From positions 2,964,273 through 3,028,272 of the forward strand of contig NW_006921533.1 of the NCBI RefSeq assembly GCF_000340215.1: 64,000 bases of DNA, in the 5' to 3' direction. The DNA comes from Pseudocercospora fijiensis CIRAD86. Taxonomy: Eukaryota > Ascomycota > Dothideomycetes > Mycosphaerellales > Mycosphaerellaceae. Numbering within the stretch: the first letter of the stretch is position 1; each line of letters begins with the position of its first letter. This document shows, in pieces, positions 1 to 9,179 of the stretch. A program made the translations under genes and the position numbers. A model generated the notes under the pieces. That model saw only the letters and a program-made list of their open reading frames with translations, searched no databases and was not told the DNA's origin.

Positions 1-378
1 TGCCGTACATTCATGCAGCAGCCTCCGCTGGCAAACATGATGCACGAGCAGCAGTATACGCCAGCAACCACTACCCGCGTGTGCACGCCCGTTCCAGAGG
101 CAGTCATGGCTAGTCCTCCGATGATCGACCCGGCTCTCAGCCAAGCTAGCACGCCGAGTAGAGTTGATAAGAGACCACAGACGGTGTCGATCCCTGTCTC
201 ATTGGAAGAGCTGAGGAAGATGATCTTTGATGCGGTTCAGCAGGCTATTGGCGAAGGGAAGGCGCAAAGTTCGAATAAGGAGGATGAGATGTCTGAAGGG
301 GTCAGTCCGAGGCAGCAGAGACACGTCCAGATGGAGGAGATTGAGGATGAAGATGCTGGTGTGATGAAGACTGTGTGA
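1..378 (+). CDS. C-terminal part of an unrecognised protein (partial)
   Basis: The reading frame is open from base 1 through the stop at 376-378, so about 125 residues of the C-terminus are visible and the 5' part lies outside the window. The visible part is low in hydrophobic residues and rich in Pro, Thr, Ser and Gln, then has a short possible amphipathic helix (SLEELRKMIFDAVQQAI) and a Glu-rich tail. This is typical of a disordered tail with one short interaction helix. I do not recognise a family. An ATG at 13 could start a short protein, but the frame stays open upstream, so a partial gene is more likely. Confidence 0.5.
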   Translation, partial: CRTFMQQPPLANMMHEQQYTPATTTRVCTPVPEAVMASPPMIDPALSQASTPSRVDKRPQTVSIPVSLEELRKMIFDAVQQAIGEGKAQSSNKEDEMSEGVSPRQQRHVQMEEIEDEDAGVMKTV

Positions 379-1213
379 TGGTGGTAGTACCGGTAGAGCT
401 GCTTGATCATTTGCACTGAGCCTGTCGGTGCCTGTCAGGCTATGGGTTGGAAGTGGGGCGTGGAAGCATTAGATGGATATAGACTGCACTTGCAACCAAT
501 AACGATCTCGAAACTTCGGCGAGATGTCTTTCCTCCCTGAATGATTTGCCTCCGTGGATGATGTGTTTAGGCAGGTTTATTACCTATGCAAATCAAGTTT
601 GCGACAATTGTAACACCCAAAGGCTTTTTGCTATATGCCTCGATTCCTGACCCAAAATCCCGCATCGCTGGACAACACCATGAGCATGAAATTCCCAAGC
701 GGCAACTTCAGCGCGTTGGACAGGCTGTAAGATATGAGGCACACGATAGGCATAGGGCAGTCGTCAAAAGGTCTTCAGAAAAGACTCGATCCTCAGAGTA
801 GTCCTTTTTCAGGATCGCACGATCCGGTGATCTTAATGCGGCATCTGATTCTGCTGTTGTGTGTGCCATAAGGGTTGTGCTATTCTTTGATCCCCGGAAA
901 ACGCCCATCCAAAACTTCCGCAAGCGCGAAAGTTATACCACAGTCTTGGAGGACCGCCAGGCGATGCGTCCTTACGGCAAAGCAGGTCACGGACCAAAAA
1001 GCATTTGGAAGACTACTCAGCGGGCTCCGCTATGCGCGCGACTGGGCATAGTATCCGATTGCGACATTCCATCGTTGGCAGGCAGATTTCTTTCAAGCCA
1101 CAGGTCCAAGACTGCATTTTTCCATGGCGAAAAGAGGAAGAAAGCAACCTCACTTCGTGAAATCGATTGTGCTGAAGCTGTTTTCCAAATCTTGCCGAAC
1201 CACTGACCTCCTC
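379..1213. other. intergenic, no gene seen
   Basis: About 0.8 kb between the stop of the left partial gene and the stop of the small membrane protein on the minus strand. It would hold both 3' UTRs. The short overlapping ORFs here have no protein-like composition. Confidence 0.5.
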
Positions 1214-1690
1214 TCACGTCTCCTCATCCTCTTCATTTTTCTTGCCCTGATTCCATACCGACCACACCTGATCGACAATCATATCGCTAAAGCTCTTTCC
1301 CTCTTCCACGTCATCTTTGATCTCCCGTTGCCGCTGAGCCTTCCAACTACCTTGCTCATAGTATGCCGAACCGATATCATTTCTGCCTTCTTTCTGGAGT
1401 TCTCCGATGACACTGGCACTGGGTGTGCTTTCTTTGGGAAGAGGCTGTCTCTGTGGTCTGGTAATTTGTTGCCATATCGACCTTCCGCTGGATTCGCGAA
1501 TAAGGTAATTGGCAGAGTACCCGGTCAAGCCAACAAGGCCGATCGTGTACATGTCGAGCTTTCGGGGTGGCAGCAGGGCGAGGATTGGGCAAACAACTAA
1601 TGTTGCGATCGCGGCATTGTGGAGCGTCTTTGCGTATCGTTCTGTCTCGATTGCTGACGGCTGCCGCTGGGGAGGCTGCGGATGCGACAT
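1214..1690 (-). CDS. small two-TM membrane protein (fungal 'rhomboid family membrane protein' type)
   Basis: 158 residues. I chose the ATG at 1690 (MSHPQPP...) over one 19 codons upstream because the extra N-terminus is unlike protein. A polar Pro/Gln-rich N-terminus is followed by two hydrophobic segments at about residues 24-42 (AAIATLVVCPILALLPP) and 46-62 (MYTIGLVGLTGYSANYL), then a charged tail ending in KKNEEDEET. Short fungal proteins with the motif PPRKLD between two TM helices are often labelled 'rhomboid family membrane protein' in genome annotations. No rhomboid Ser/His catalytic motif is visible, so the label says nothing about protease activity. It probably sits in an organellar membrane; that is inference. 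Confidence 0.7.
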   Translation of the reverse strand: MSHPQPPQRQPSAIETERYAKTLHNAAIATLVVCPILALLPPRKLDMYTIGLVGLTGYSANYLIRESSGRSIWQQITRPQRQPLPKESTPSASVIGELQKEGRNDIGSAYYEQGSWKAQRQREIKDDVEEGKSFSDMIVDQVWSVWNQGKKNEEDEET

Positions 1691-2348
1691 AACTGTGTGT
1701 GTCGCTGTTCTGCAGCAAGCTACCCGTCTCTTGGGTGCTTTTCGCAAATCTCAATGCATCATTATTCTTTTTGGAGGTCGAAGCTTTGGGCGGACGGCAT
1801 TTCCCAAAACGGCAAGTTCCCGTTGTATACCACGATGAATTCGCATCATGATCTCAACTCTGCAACACACTGCATGCAAAACATAACAAGCATATGAAGT
1901 TCTGGCTGATTTACAGAAGCAGATGATTGGAAGAAACTGATCAATGATTTCTGTTACGGCGCTCATCCCACCTAAAGGACTGAGTCTTGGCTTCGATGCC
2001 ACTGAGTCAGGTCCAAATCATGATCTTATCTGCATAAACCATTTTGTACCCAGATAGAAAGACCTGTGCTGCTCAAGTTGATCTGGACAATGAAGTCATC
2101 AAGAAATATCGCTGATTGAGCAGCGTTATGGCTTTGATTTCGCTCAAAACCCAACCTCGGCTTGATTCCCACAAAGGCCAAATTTTCAAGTGAGGACACT
2201 GAGAGATGATCAATGGCCAGACAAGGGGTTGAGAACAGTGCCAATTCGACTCAAGTAATTGGCCTCCCAGGCTGCTTGTCGTCGTTAGTGTTCGGAGCTA
2301 GGTTTTGGCATCTACATAAACTTCTTTTATTTTCACTTTGCACTCAAC
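1691..2348. other. intergenic upstream of tRNA
   Basis: Promoter side of the small membrane protein gene and upstream flank of the tRNA gene. No coding signal is seen. Confidence 0.4.
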
Positions 2349-2440
2349 GGCAACGTAGCAAAGTGGTTACTGCGTTTGACTCGAATACTCTTCGATATCA
2401 AATCTCTTCGGAGGCGTAGGTTCGAGTCCTGCCGTTGTCG
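2349..2440 (+). tRNA. tRNA-Ser(CGA) with 11-nt intron
   Basis: Folds as a class II tRNA. The acceptor stem GGCAACG (2349-2355) pairs with CGTTGTC (2433-2439), with one G-U pair and discriminator G2440. The D stem is GCA/TGC and the anticodon stem TTTGA/TCAAA. The anticodon CGA is at 2382-2384, with T33 before it and A37 after it. The T arm is GTAGG-TTCGAGT-CCTGC. The long variable arm (TCTC-TTC-GGAG) is diagnostic of Ser or Leu, and the anticodon makes it Ser for UCG codons. An 11-nt intron (about 2386-2396) sits between positions 37 and 38, the canonical tRNA intron site. A short T run (2447-2450) could terminate Pol III. Confidence 0.93.
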
Positions 2441-3433
2441 CGCTTCTTTTGCAGTCCAGGAGGTCGTACAGACGATAGGATATACCTTAAGAGTCAAATT
2501 TTCTTTTGATTTCACATCATAGTTGAACTGTGAAAGCATGTACACAACTAGCAGTCGAGTCAGATGCAGTACAGGCCATCTTTTCGTTCGGCAAAGAATC
2601 AATCTCTTGCGAGCATTCCATACATGCCCTTCAGATGAGACGTATCACAGAGACATTCAACGAAAGATCCGATCATTTACGACGCCTTGATCGATCCCAA
2701 GACAAGACCATAGTCATACTCCACGATAAATTGACCTTCTATCGCAGAACGATAATTTTCACCGACTTGACAACACTATGGAAAAGCCAGTGACCTTCAT
2801 TACTACCGGCGGTGTCCTACTGTCCCTCACTGCATATAGGAATAGGGATTGATTCTAGCAAAATGAAATGTTGATATGAAACAATCGAGGGATTCAGCCT
2901 GACCCAAGACTGCGAAGAGACTGGATGACATCGCATCAAGCTCCCGCTCACCGCACTTTTGCACAGGCACAAGATTACACATAAACGTGGAACGATGTGA
3001 GACCGTTAGACAGAAGGCACCCTGTGACCATATGCAGGTACAGAGTTCAGCTGCTGCAGCCACGGAACGCCTCTCGCGAGCTGACTCGGGCTCTGCATAT
3101 ATACATTTCATCACCTGAAAGTCAAAGCTGAATCTCTCTGTAAGGTTTCTTAGTCGAAATATAGCAGAGCCGAGCAACATTTCTTGTTGACAGCCCGAAC
3201 CCTACGATTTTGTTGTGCTACAACACACTCTCCATTTGACCGATCAAAGAAGTGACCATTCTTCCACCCACGACACTTTGATTGATCGTCACCGGAGCAG
3301 ATTCTCGCTTGTCAACCATATCAATCAATCCGAATCACATTCCACCAAACTGCAATCACCACTCCAAACGAACGACCGACCAGAAGCAGAAACCACAAAT
3401 CCTCACTTCTCTTCATTCAGACAATTTACCAAC
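2441..3433. other. intergenic, about 1 kb, nothing supported
   Basis: Downstream of the tRNA and upstream of the DUF1772 gene. A C/A-rich, CCAAAC-bearing stretch from about 3290 to 3430 is typical of a fungal 5' UTR. A 117-codon minus-strand ORF (2827-3180) has no recognisable character. Confidence 0.4.
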
Positions 3434-4066
3434 ATGACCTCCCCTCTCCTTCCAATAGCTCGCTTCATAGGCATAGTCTTCCCAACCCTCTACGCAGGTG
3501 TGACAGCACAATGTAAGCCCCAATGAAACAAAAGAACACCGAAGAACTCACACTTACCTCCAGGCTTCACAATCTCAGACAGCTTCACCTTCGTCCAACC
3601 CATCGTGTCCCACGCCCCAAACCAAAAGACCATGGCCCGACAGTGGCTTCACGGATATCAATACGGCCCTCTCTGGGTCCCACCCCTCATAGCCCCGGGA
3701 ACCCTCAGCAACATCTTCCTCTACACCTCAACGTCAAACCCTCTCTACTTGCTCGCAGCAACTCTTATTTTCAGCATCCTTCCCATAACTTTCCTATACA
3801 TGGAACCGGGAATCAATGGAGCATGTAAATGGAAGGTCGAGACGCTGCTCAGAAGCGAAAAGGACTTCAAACCCATGCAAAATACGCATATCTGGTGGCC
3901 AAGTGCGCATAAACATGGTGGGACGCTGAGAAGTCGGGAATGGGCTGAGAAGACGGATATGAAGGATTTGATCCTGTATTGGAGATTTGTAAATAATTTT
4001 CGATGGGTGCTTGGAGGGATTGCAGCGGGCGTAAGTGGATGGGCGACGTTCCGTGGGTTGGCGTGA
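3434..4066 (+). CDS. DUF1772 (anthrone oxygenase-like) membrane protein
   Basis: Two exons, 3434-3512 and 3564-4066. A 51-nt intron (GTAAGC...CAG) splits a Cys codon and the phase is preserved, giving 193 residues. Hydrophobic segments lie near the N-terminus (PIARFIGIVFPTLYAGVTAQ), around residue 55-70 (GPLWVPPLIAPGTLSNIF), at about 75-95 (YLLAATLIFSILPITFLYM) and at the C-terminus (WVLGGIAAGVSGWATFRGL). That four-helix layout, with the polar W/H/R-containing stretch before the last helix, fits the DUF1772 family. The family includes anthrone oxygenases of polyketide clusters as well as many members of unknown role. No polyketide synthase is nearby, so a biosynthetic job is not implied. Confidence 0.78.
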
Positions 4067-4431
4067 ACGGTCGTATCCATATCGTGCAGAAGGAACTGCC
4101 TGGATTAAATCAGCCAAGTCGAAAACTATATGCAAAAAGTACGAGAAAGGTGAAGACAGGAATTGCTCATCACTCCGAGAATATAGTCCCATGGACGGTG
4201 GTATCTTGTATTGAATTAGTATCGCTATGCATCAGCAACTTCCAGCACAGCCGACAATATTGAATGAGTCGTCAGGTCATGCTAATTCGTGCCGCCAACA
4301 GCACAATGAAACTTTTTCCGTCATGCAAACATCCCTCATCACGTCTATCTAAAGACGCCATCCTGTCTACCATCGTAGACGGAGCTCGACTAGGTGAACA
4401 GAAAAGATACTCGCACACGCTTCTGTATCGC
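4067..4431. other. convergent intergenic region
   Basis: 365 bp between two convergent stop codons, so it holds the 3' UTRs of the DUF1772 and eEF1B-gamma genes. No other signal is seen. Confidence 0.5.
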
Positions 4432-6056
4432 TTACTTGAAGACCTTTCCGTCAGCCCACTCGTAGGTCTTGCCGCTGACAGTGATTGGCTTGTCCCATGC
4501 CCACATGTCGTCGACAAACTCGCGGTCCTCGGCCTTCTTTGGGTCGAGCTTGGTGAACTCGTAGCTCTCGTAGTCTGGAGCGACATCGAAAGCTGGGAGG
4601 GCCTCGTTACCACGGATGACGAAAGCACCCTTGACGATGCTGTCATTGGTCTGGCCATATACGGAAGCAGCTCCGAAGATGTACTTGCGGCTGGCCTCCA
4701 GACGAGTGAAGAAACCACCAATCAAGTTAGAGGTCATGAAGGTCATGGTAAGCTCGTCATTGTACTTGTAGTCGACTTGCCAGATGGAGTACTCCTCGAA
4801 GTTGCAGTTCTCCCAGAACCATGGAAGGGCGACTTCTCGGGTCTCCTCGTTGGAGTACTTGCGCTTCCTAAAAGCTTGTTAGTATGAGTGGAAACATGCG
4901 TCACACAAGACATACCAGTCATCGAGGACGAATGTCGACTTGCCAAGCGCCTCAAGTGGGTGCTTTGGCTTTGGCGCTGGTGCTGGCTCATCCTCCTCCT
5001 CATCAGCGGCGGCAGCAGCGACCTCCTTCTTCTTTGGCTCCTGCTTTGGCTTCTCAGCCTTTGGCTTCTCCTCCTTCTCCTTCTTTGGTGGGGTGTTTGG
5101 AATGGCGGTCTCGATGAACTTTGGCTCACCAGCGACAGCCTTGAAAATGTCCTGATTGGCAACAGTCTCGAACCATCGAGTGACGGCTGGGTGCTGCGAT
5201 CGCCACTGCTTGTCGAAGAAGAACTCGAAACCGCGGGAAGCGATGGAGGCGGTGAAAAGGTCAGCGAGGGTGAGGCGCTCGCTGACGAGGTATGTGTTCA
5301 CGGTGAGGTGCTCTTCAAGGGCCTTGACGTTGGCAGCGGTGGCCTTTTGGGCGTCGTCGACGCTCTTCTTGTTGTATGGGTCGCGGCCGATGAGTGGGCG
5401 GAACCAGGCAGCGAGTCTTGGGAGGAGCTCGGTGTTGGCAAAGGACATCCATCGGAGGATGGAGGCATAGTCCTGCTTGGTCTTGCCGAGAAGAGTGGTC
5501 TTCTCGTTCTGGGAGGTGACTGCGGCGAGACTGTCAGCTGCTGTTCCCTGAAACTTTTCGCAGGCTGGACAGAGTGTATTCGTTGTTGCAATCAGAGTGT
5601 GAATACGTTCTCAACAGTAGTCTTCAGACAGGGATAACTGAAAAATATTGATCTATCATCATTGCAGTGGGGTAGATTTTGGGATATGAATGTCGCGAGA
5701 AGACGAGGGACTCACGGTAGATGGCAATAGCCATGGCCTCCGTCAGGACATAGCCATCAGAGCCCTGGAAAGTTGGGATCTTGCCCAGCTTGTTGAGCTT
5801 CTTGTAGTCGTCGCTGACACCCTTTGCTGGCTCAGTGTGAACTAACTCGAGATCGAGACCGTTGGCCTTGGCGACGGCGAGGAGAGCGGTGGTGCGCGGG
5901 TTGCCCTGAAGAAGATGGTGTCAGACATTGTGCTGCTACTAATTGCAACTTGGAAGCTGGTTGGTGGGAGGGCAGGGCAGGGCAGGTGTGTGCTCCTGAA
6001 TATTTCTCGAGTGTGGAGTAACATACCTCGTAGGAGTAAAGCTTTCCGAACGGCAT
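4432..6056 (-). CDS. translation elongation factor eEF1B subunit gamma
   Basis: Four exons on the minus strand: 6056-6027, 5905-5716, 5519-4916 and 4867-4432. All joins keep phase, giving 419 residues, close to the usual 410-440. An N-terminal GST-like domain starts MPFGKLYSYEGNPRTTAL and continues through a GST C-terminal helical domain (LLGKTKQDYASILRW, LTLADLFTASI). A Lys/Glu/Pro-rich linker (residues about 215-260) and the conserved EF1G C-terminal domain (STFVLDDWKRKYSNEE...PWFWENC) follow. In the eEF1B complex the gamma subunit scaffolds the exchange factor that reloads eEF1A with GTP. The first coding exon is only 10 codons. The gene is divergent from uS9m, with 257 bp between the two start codons. 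Confidence 0.97.
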
Positions 6057-6313
6057 GTTGTCGATTTGTATGCTGATTCTGTGTTCTCAAAGGCGCCTTC
6101 GTTGGCTGTATGCAGAGGCAGAAGGTGTTGTTGGTGGTTGTGGGAGAAGCAGAATGAGTCCTTTCGCCAGCTTTGGAGCCCAAGAAGACTTCGCAGAATT
6201 TCCCGCCAAATCCCTGCAACTTCCTCGGGAGCTGCCGCTGCTTCCGCTGCAGAGGACTTTGAACATGTGCAGCGACTGTCACGCACGCAGCACTCTCCAT
6301 CGCTAAGGTACCT
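6057..6313. promoter_or_regulatory. shared divergent promoter, eEF1B-gamma / uS9m
   Basis: 257 bp between two divergent start codons, so both promoters must lie here or overlap the first exons. Both genes serve translation (cytosolic and mitochondrial), so shared control is plausible. No specific motif could be assigned. Confidence 0.5.
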
Positions 6314-7416
6314 ATGGAGTGCCACATACTGCGCAATGGCTGCCGGCGAGCCATTGGCGCCTGCCAAAGACGCCATTTTCATTCGACCAGGAAACAGCTG
6401 GCGACAGTGGAACCACAAGGAGACATCCAAGCAGCACGTCAAATACAATTCAGCGACGATCCAGATCAATTCGCGTCCGGAAGCAGGCAACAAAGTACAA
6501 GAGGGTCGCCGCGAGCGCATGTGACAGAAAGCAGACCGCGTCATGAGAGGGGGGACGGCAATCAGAGAAGATTCGGAGGAGGTGCAAGAGGAGGAAATGA
6601 CCGGTCGGATCAACGACAGCATCCCATCTTGGGACGGATACGCATCGTACCAGCATCGCCATCATACTTTACAGCCACGCCGCGATATACCGACGACTTG
6701 TTAGAGCTGACGGCGTTGTTGCGAAGACATACAACGCTTCCCATGCTACCTCCGGGAGAGGCGCCGAGAGTCGCATGGAAAACGATCGATCAGTACAAAG
6801 CTGAAGTTGCTGAGCCTATCAGAGCGAAAAGCTACAAGATGCTACTGGAACTACTAAAGAGATTGAACTACATTCATCCTTCCCTGATACCTGACGAAGT
6901 GTCGCAGGCATTGGAGAAATTCAAGAAGCTTGTCCAGCCACACCACAACGCAGCGAAGCCTATTCTTATCGATAAATGGGGACGAGCGAAAGCAGTTGGG
7001 AAGAGGAAGTCTAGCATGGCTGTTGTATTTGTGGTGGAAGGGGACGGCCAGGTCATGGTCAACGGACGATCCTTGACAGATTACTTTGGACGATTACACG
7101 ACCGAGAAACGGCGATTTGGGGGTTGAAAGTGACCCAGAGAATAGACAAATACAACGTATGGGCGTTGGCGAAAGGAGGTGGAACCACAGGCCAAGCAGA
7201 TGCCATCGCATTGGGTGTTGCGAAGGCATTGCTTGCGCATGAACCTGCTCTAAAGCCAGCACTACGACAAGGTAAGTGCAACTTGTGGCTTGCCATAGAT
7301 ACATTCAATGCTAATCTCAAACAGGTGGCGTTATTACTCGCGATCCCAGACGTGTGGAAAGAAAGAAGCCTGGAAAGCTCAAGGCCAGAAAGATGCCTGC
7401 TTGGGTGAAGCGATAG
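6314..7416 (+). CDS. MRPS9: mitochondrial small-subunit ribosomal protein uS9m
   Basis: Two exons, 6314-7271 and 7325-7416, with a 53-nt intron (GTAAGT...CAG) splitting a Gly codon. The product is 349 residues. The N-terminus is Arg-rich without acids ([20 protein letters not shown]), a likely mitochondrial presequence. It is followed by a disordered Arg/Gly/Gln-rich stretch and a helical region. The uS9 domain is at about residues 225-349, with [12 protein letters not shown], the LTDYFGR segment and [11 protein letters not shown]. The second exon supplies the diagnostic basic end [13 protein letters not shown]...VKR, whose tail reaches the decoding site in bacterial S9. The fungal N-terminal extension makes it much longer than bacterial S9 (about 130 aa). 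Confidence 0.96.
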
Positions 7417-7995
7417 CCTGTGTTATATTGTATACATATCGGAGGCCATCATTGTACAGCCGAAGACCGTTACACACTTGCTTAACTAATTCACGGCCAG
7501 TTCGACCTCTAAAGCGAGACTCATGCGACTACCTTGCCCAAGAAACAATAGAAGGCCAGGGTATATGATTGACAGCTGACTAATTCCAGAAGACATCTTT
7601 CCGAGGCCTGACTAGAGTAACCACAGCTCAATTTTGCCTTCTGCACTCAGCGACGAGAAGAATGCAATCATAGTCGTCATTCAGCATAATAATGCCAATC
7701 TCGCCTTCGGCGCGTGGATGCGGGGATAATACTGGCCTATCTGCACAACATGTTTGTCAACAAGACCTTAAACCCGGACATGCATTTAGAGCCAAAGGTA
7801 TTTGAGCTCCCTCTCAAGCAACACTATCAGCGATTGGATCAAGTCCAAATGCCTATCGGACTACATCGCTCATGCGTGCGGAGAACACGCATCAGCCTCG
7901 TGGCAGCTCACAGGGGCGCGAGTATACATAGACATCATCTCTGATAAACACTGTCAACACCTGGAAGCTCTCGTTGCAACCGCAACCCCTCCAAA
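7417..7995. other. intergenic, nothing supported
   Basis: 579 bp holding the uS9m 3' end and the 5' flank of the isochorismatase-family locus. No coding or RNA signal is seen. Confidence 0.4.
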
Positions 7996-9053
7996 ATGAA
8001 ATTCCGCCAATACATCCTCAACGCCTCCATCTCCCTCCTTACCCCAATCTACGCCCAGATCTACGACACATCCAACTCTATGGCCCAAATCACCGCCACC
8101 GTAGACAATACCTCCACAATCCCGAACCGGTTAGGAAACCACTACAACTTCTGGACCATATCCCCGGACAACACAACATGGGACCTGACCCGTTCTTCCT
8201 CCCCATTATACCCAACAACATCCCCCAAAACAATCCCCATGCTCGGATTCCGCCAAAAAAAAGCCATCATCGAAACCCAACCGCACCGCGTTCGTAATCG
8301 TAGACATGCAGAACTTCTTCCTCCATCCATTTCTACAACCCAACGCTACAAGGGGGCAGAGAAGCCGTCCCTCCCACGATAAATCTAGTAAAAATCCTTC
8401 CGGAAAAACGGCAAGAAGATTTTTTATGGGTGAATTGGGGAATAGATTTTTTCATGATTTGATCACGATGCCTCCAGCTTTTCTGAGTAATTTCAGCAGT
8501 GATTCGAGGACGCAGGGGACGAGTTTTTGTAGTAGTGAGATGGGGAAGTTGGAAGAGGATGATGATGGGACGGAGATTGATATGGGAAAGAAATTGTGTC
8601 GGGGAGCTTGGAATTCCAGGGTTTTGGGGGGATTTGTGGCCGCTTTATGAGGAGGGGATCAAGGTTGGGACGGATTTGTTGTTCCACAAGAGTGAGTTTC
8701 AATTTTTATTTTCTAATATCTTGGGGCATTTTGGTGTGATTCGGGAACTGACGTTCTGAATAGACAGATTCTCTGGACTTTGGGGCGCGCAGACACCGCT
8801 TGGTCTGTATTTGCAAGAGTCGGGTATTACGAGTTTGTTCATTGGTGGCGTCAACAGTGACCAGTGTGTTTGGAGCACGCTGATTGATGCCTTCTTCAAA
8901 GGCTTCGATGTCGTCTACGTACAGGACTGCACGGGAACGACAAGTCCTTGGTATGCCGAGGAAATGGCAAGGTACAATGCCGATGCGAATGGATTCCTGG
9001 CTAAGAGCACGGACATCATCGAGGCCCTGGATAGGCAGGCGACGGGATACTGA
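7996..9053 (+). pseudogene. isochorismatase-family cysteine hydrolase, frameshifted
   Basis: The parts of an isochorismatase-like hydrolase are all present, but in changing frames. The first frame (7996 to about 8280) encodes a signal-peptide-like start and the polar N-terminal region. A second frame carries the catalytic Asp strand (AFVIVDMQNFFLHP, from about 8290). A third covers GREAVPPTINLVKIL...FLWVNWGIDFF (8355 to about 8450). The second returns for LITMPPAFLSNF...EIDMGKKLCRGAWNS, and the third again for LWPLYEEGIKVGTDLLFHK. A good intron (8692-8763, GTGAGT...TAG) then leads to the last exon with the catalytic Cys (GGVNSDQCVW) and the C-terminus. At least four net single-base shifts are needed, mostly beside homopolymers. 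Either the gene is dead or the assembly has indel errors; I cannot tell which. Confidence 0.75.
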
Positions 9054-9179
9054 ATCAAGATGTATATGACAGTGCTGCCTTCAGCCTTCGATGCTGTCAG
9101 GAGTCACCGGACTCATTACTTTGCTAGGTCACTGTTCAATCTACTAGAGATACTCAACTTAGGACTTTTATCTTTGCTT

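Noticed and set aside
2346..2438. tRNA acceptor stem AACGGCA/TGCCGTT
   Set aside because: It pairs by chance but leaves poor positions 8-9 and shifts the T arm. The GGCAACG/CGTTGTC register gives standard arm lengths and a correct anticodon loop.
4264..5637. Plus-strand ORFs of 207 and 249 codons
   Set aside because: They are antisense to eEF1B-gamma, a certain gene. Their Leu/Trp and Ser/Phe runs are reverse reads of its Lys/Glu/Pro linker.
5939..6622. Minus-strand ORF of 227 codons
   Set aside because: It overlaps the uS9m gene and the first intron of eEF1B-gamma, and the composition is Ser/Cys/Arg noise.
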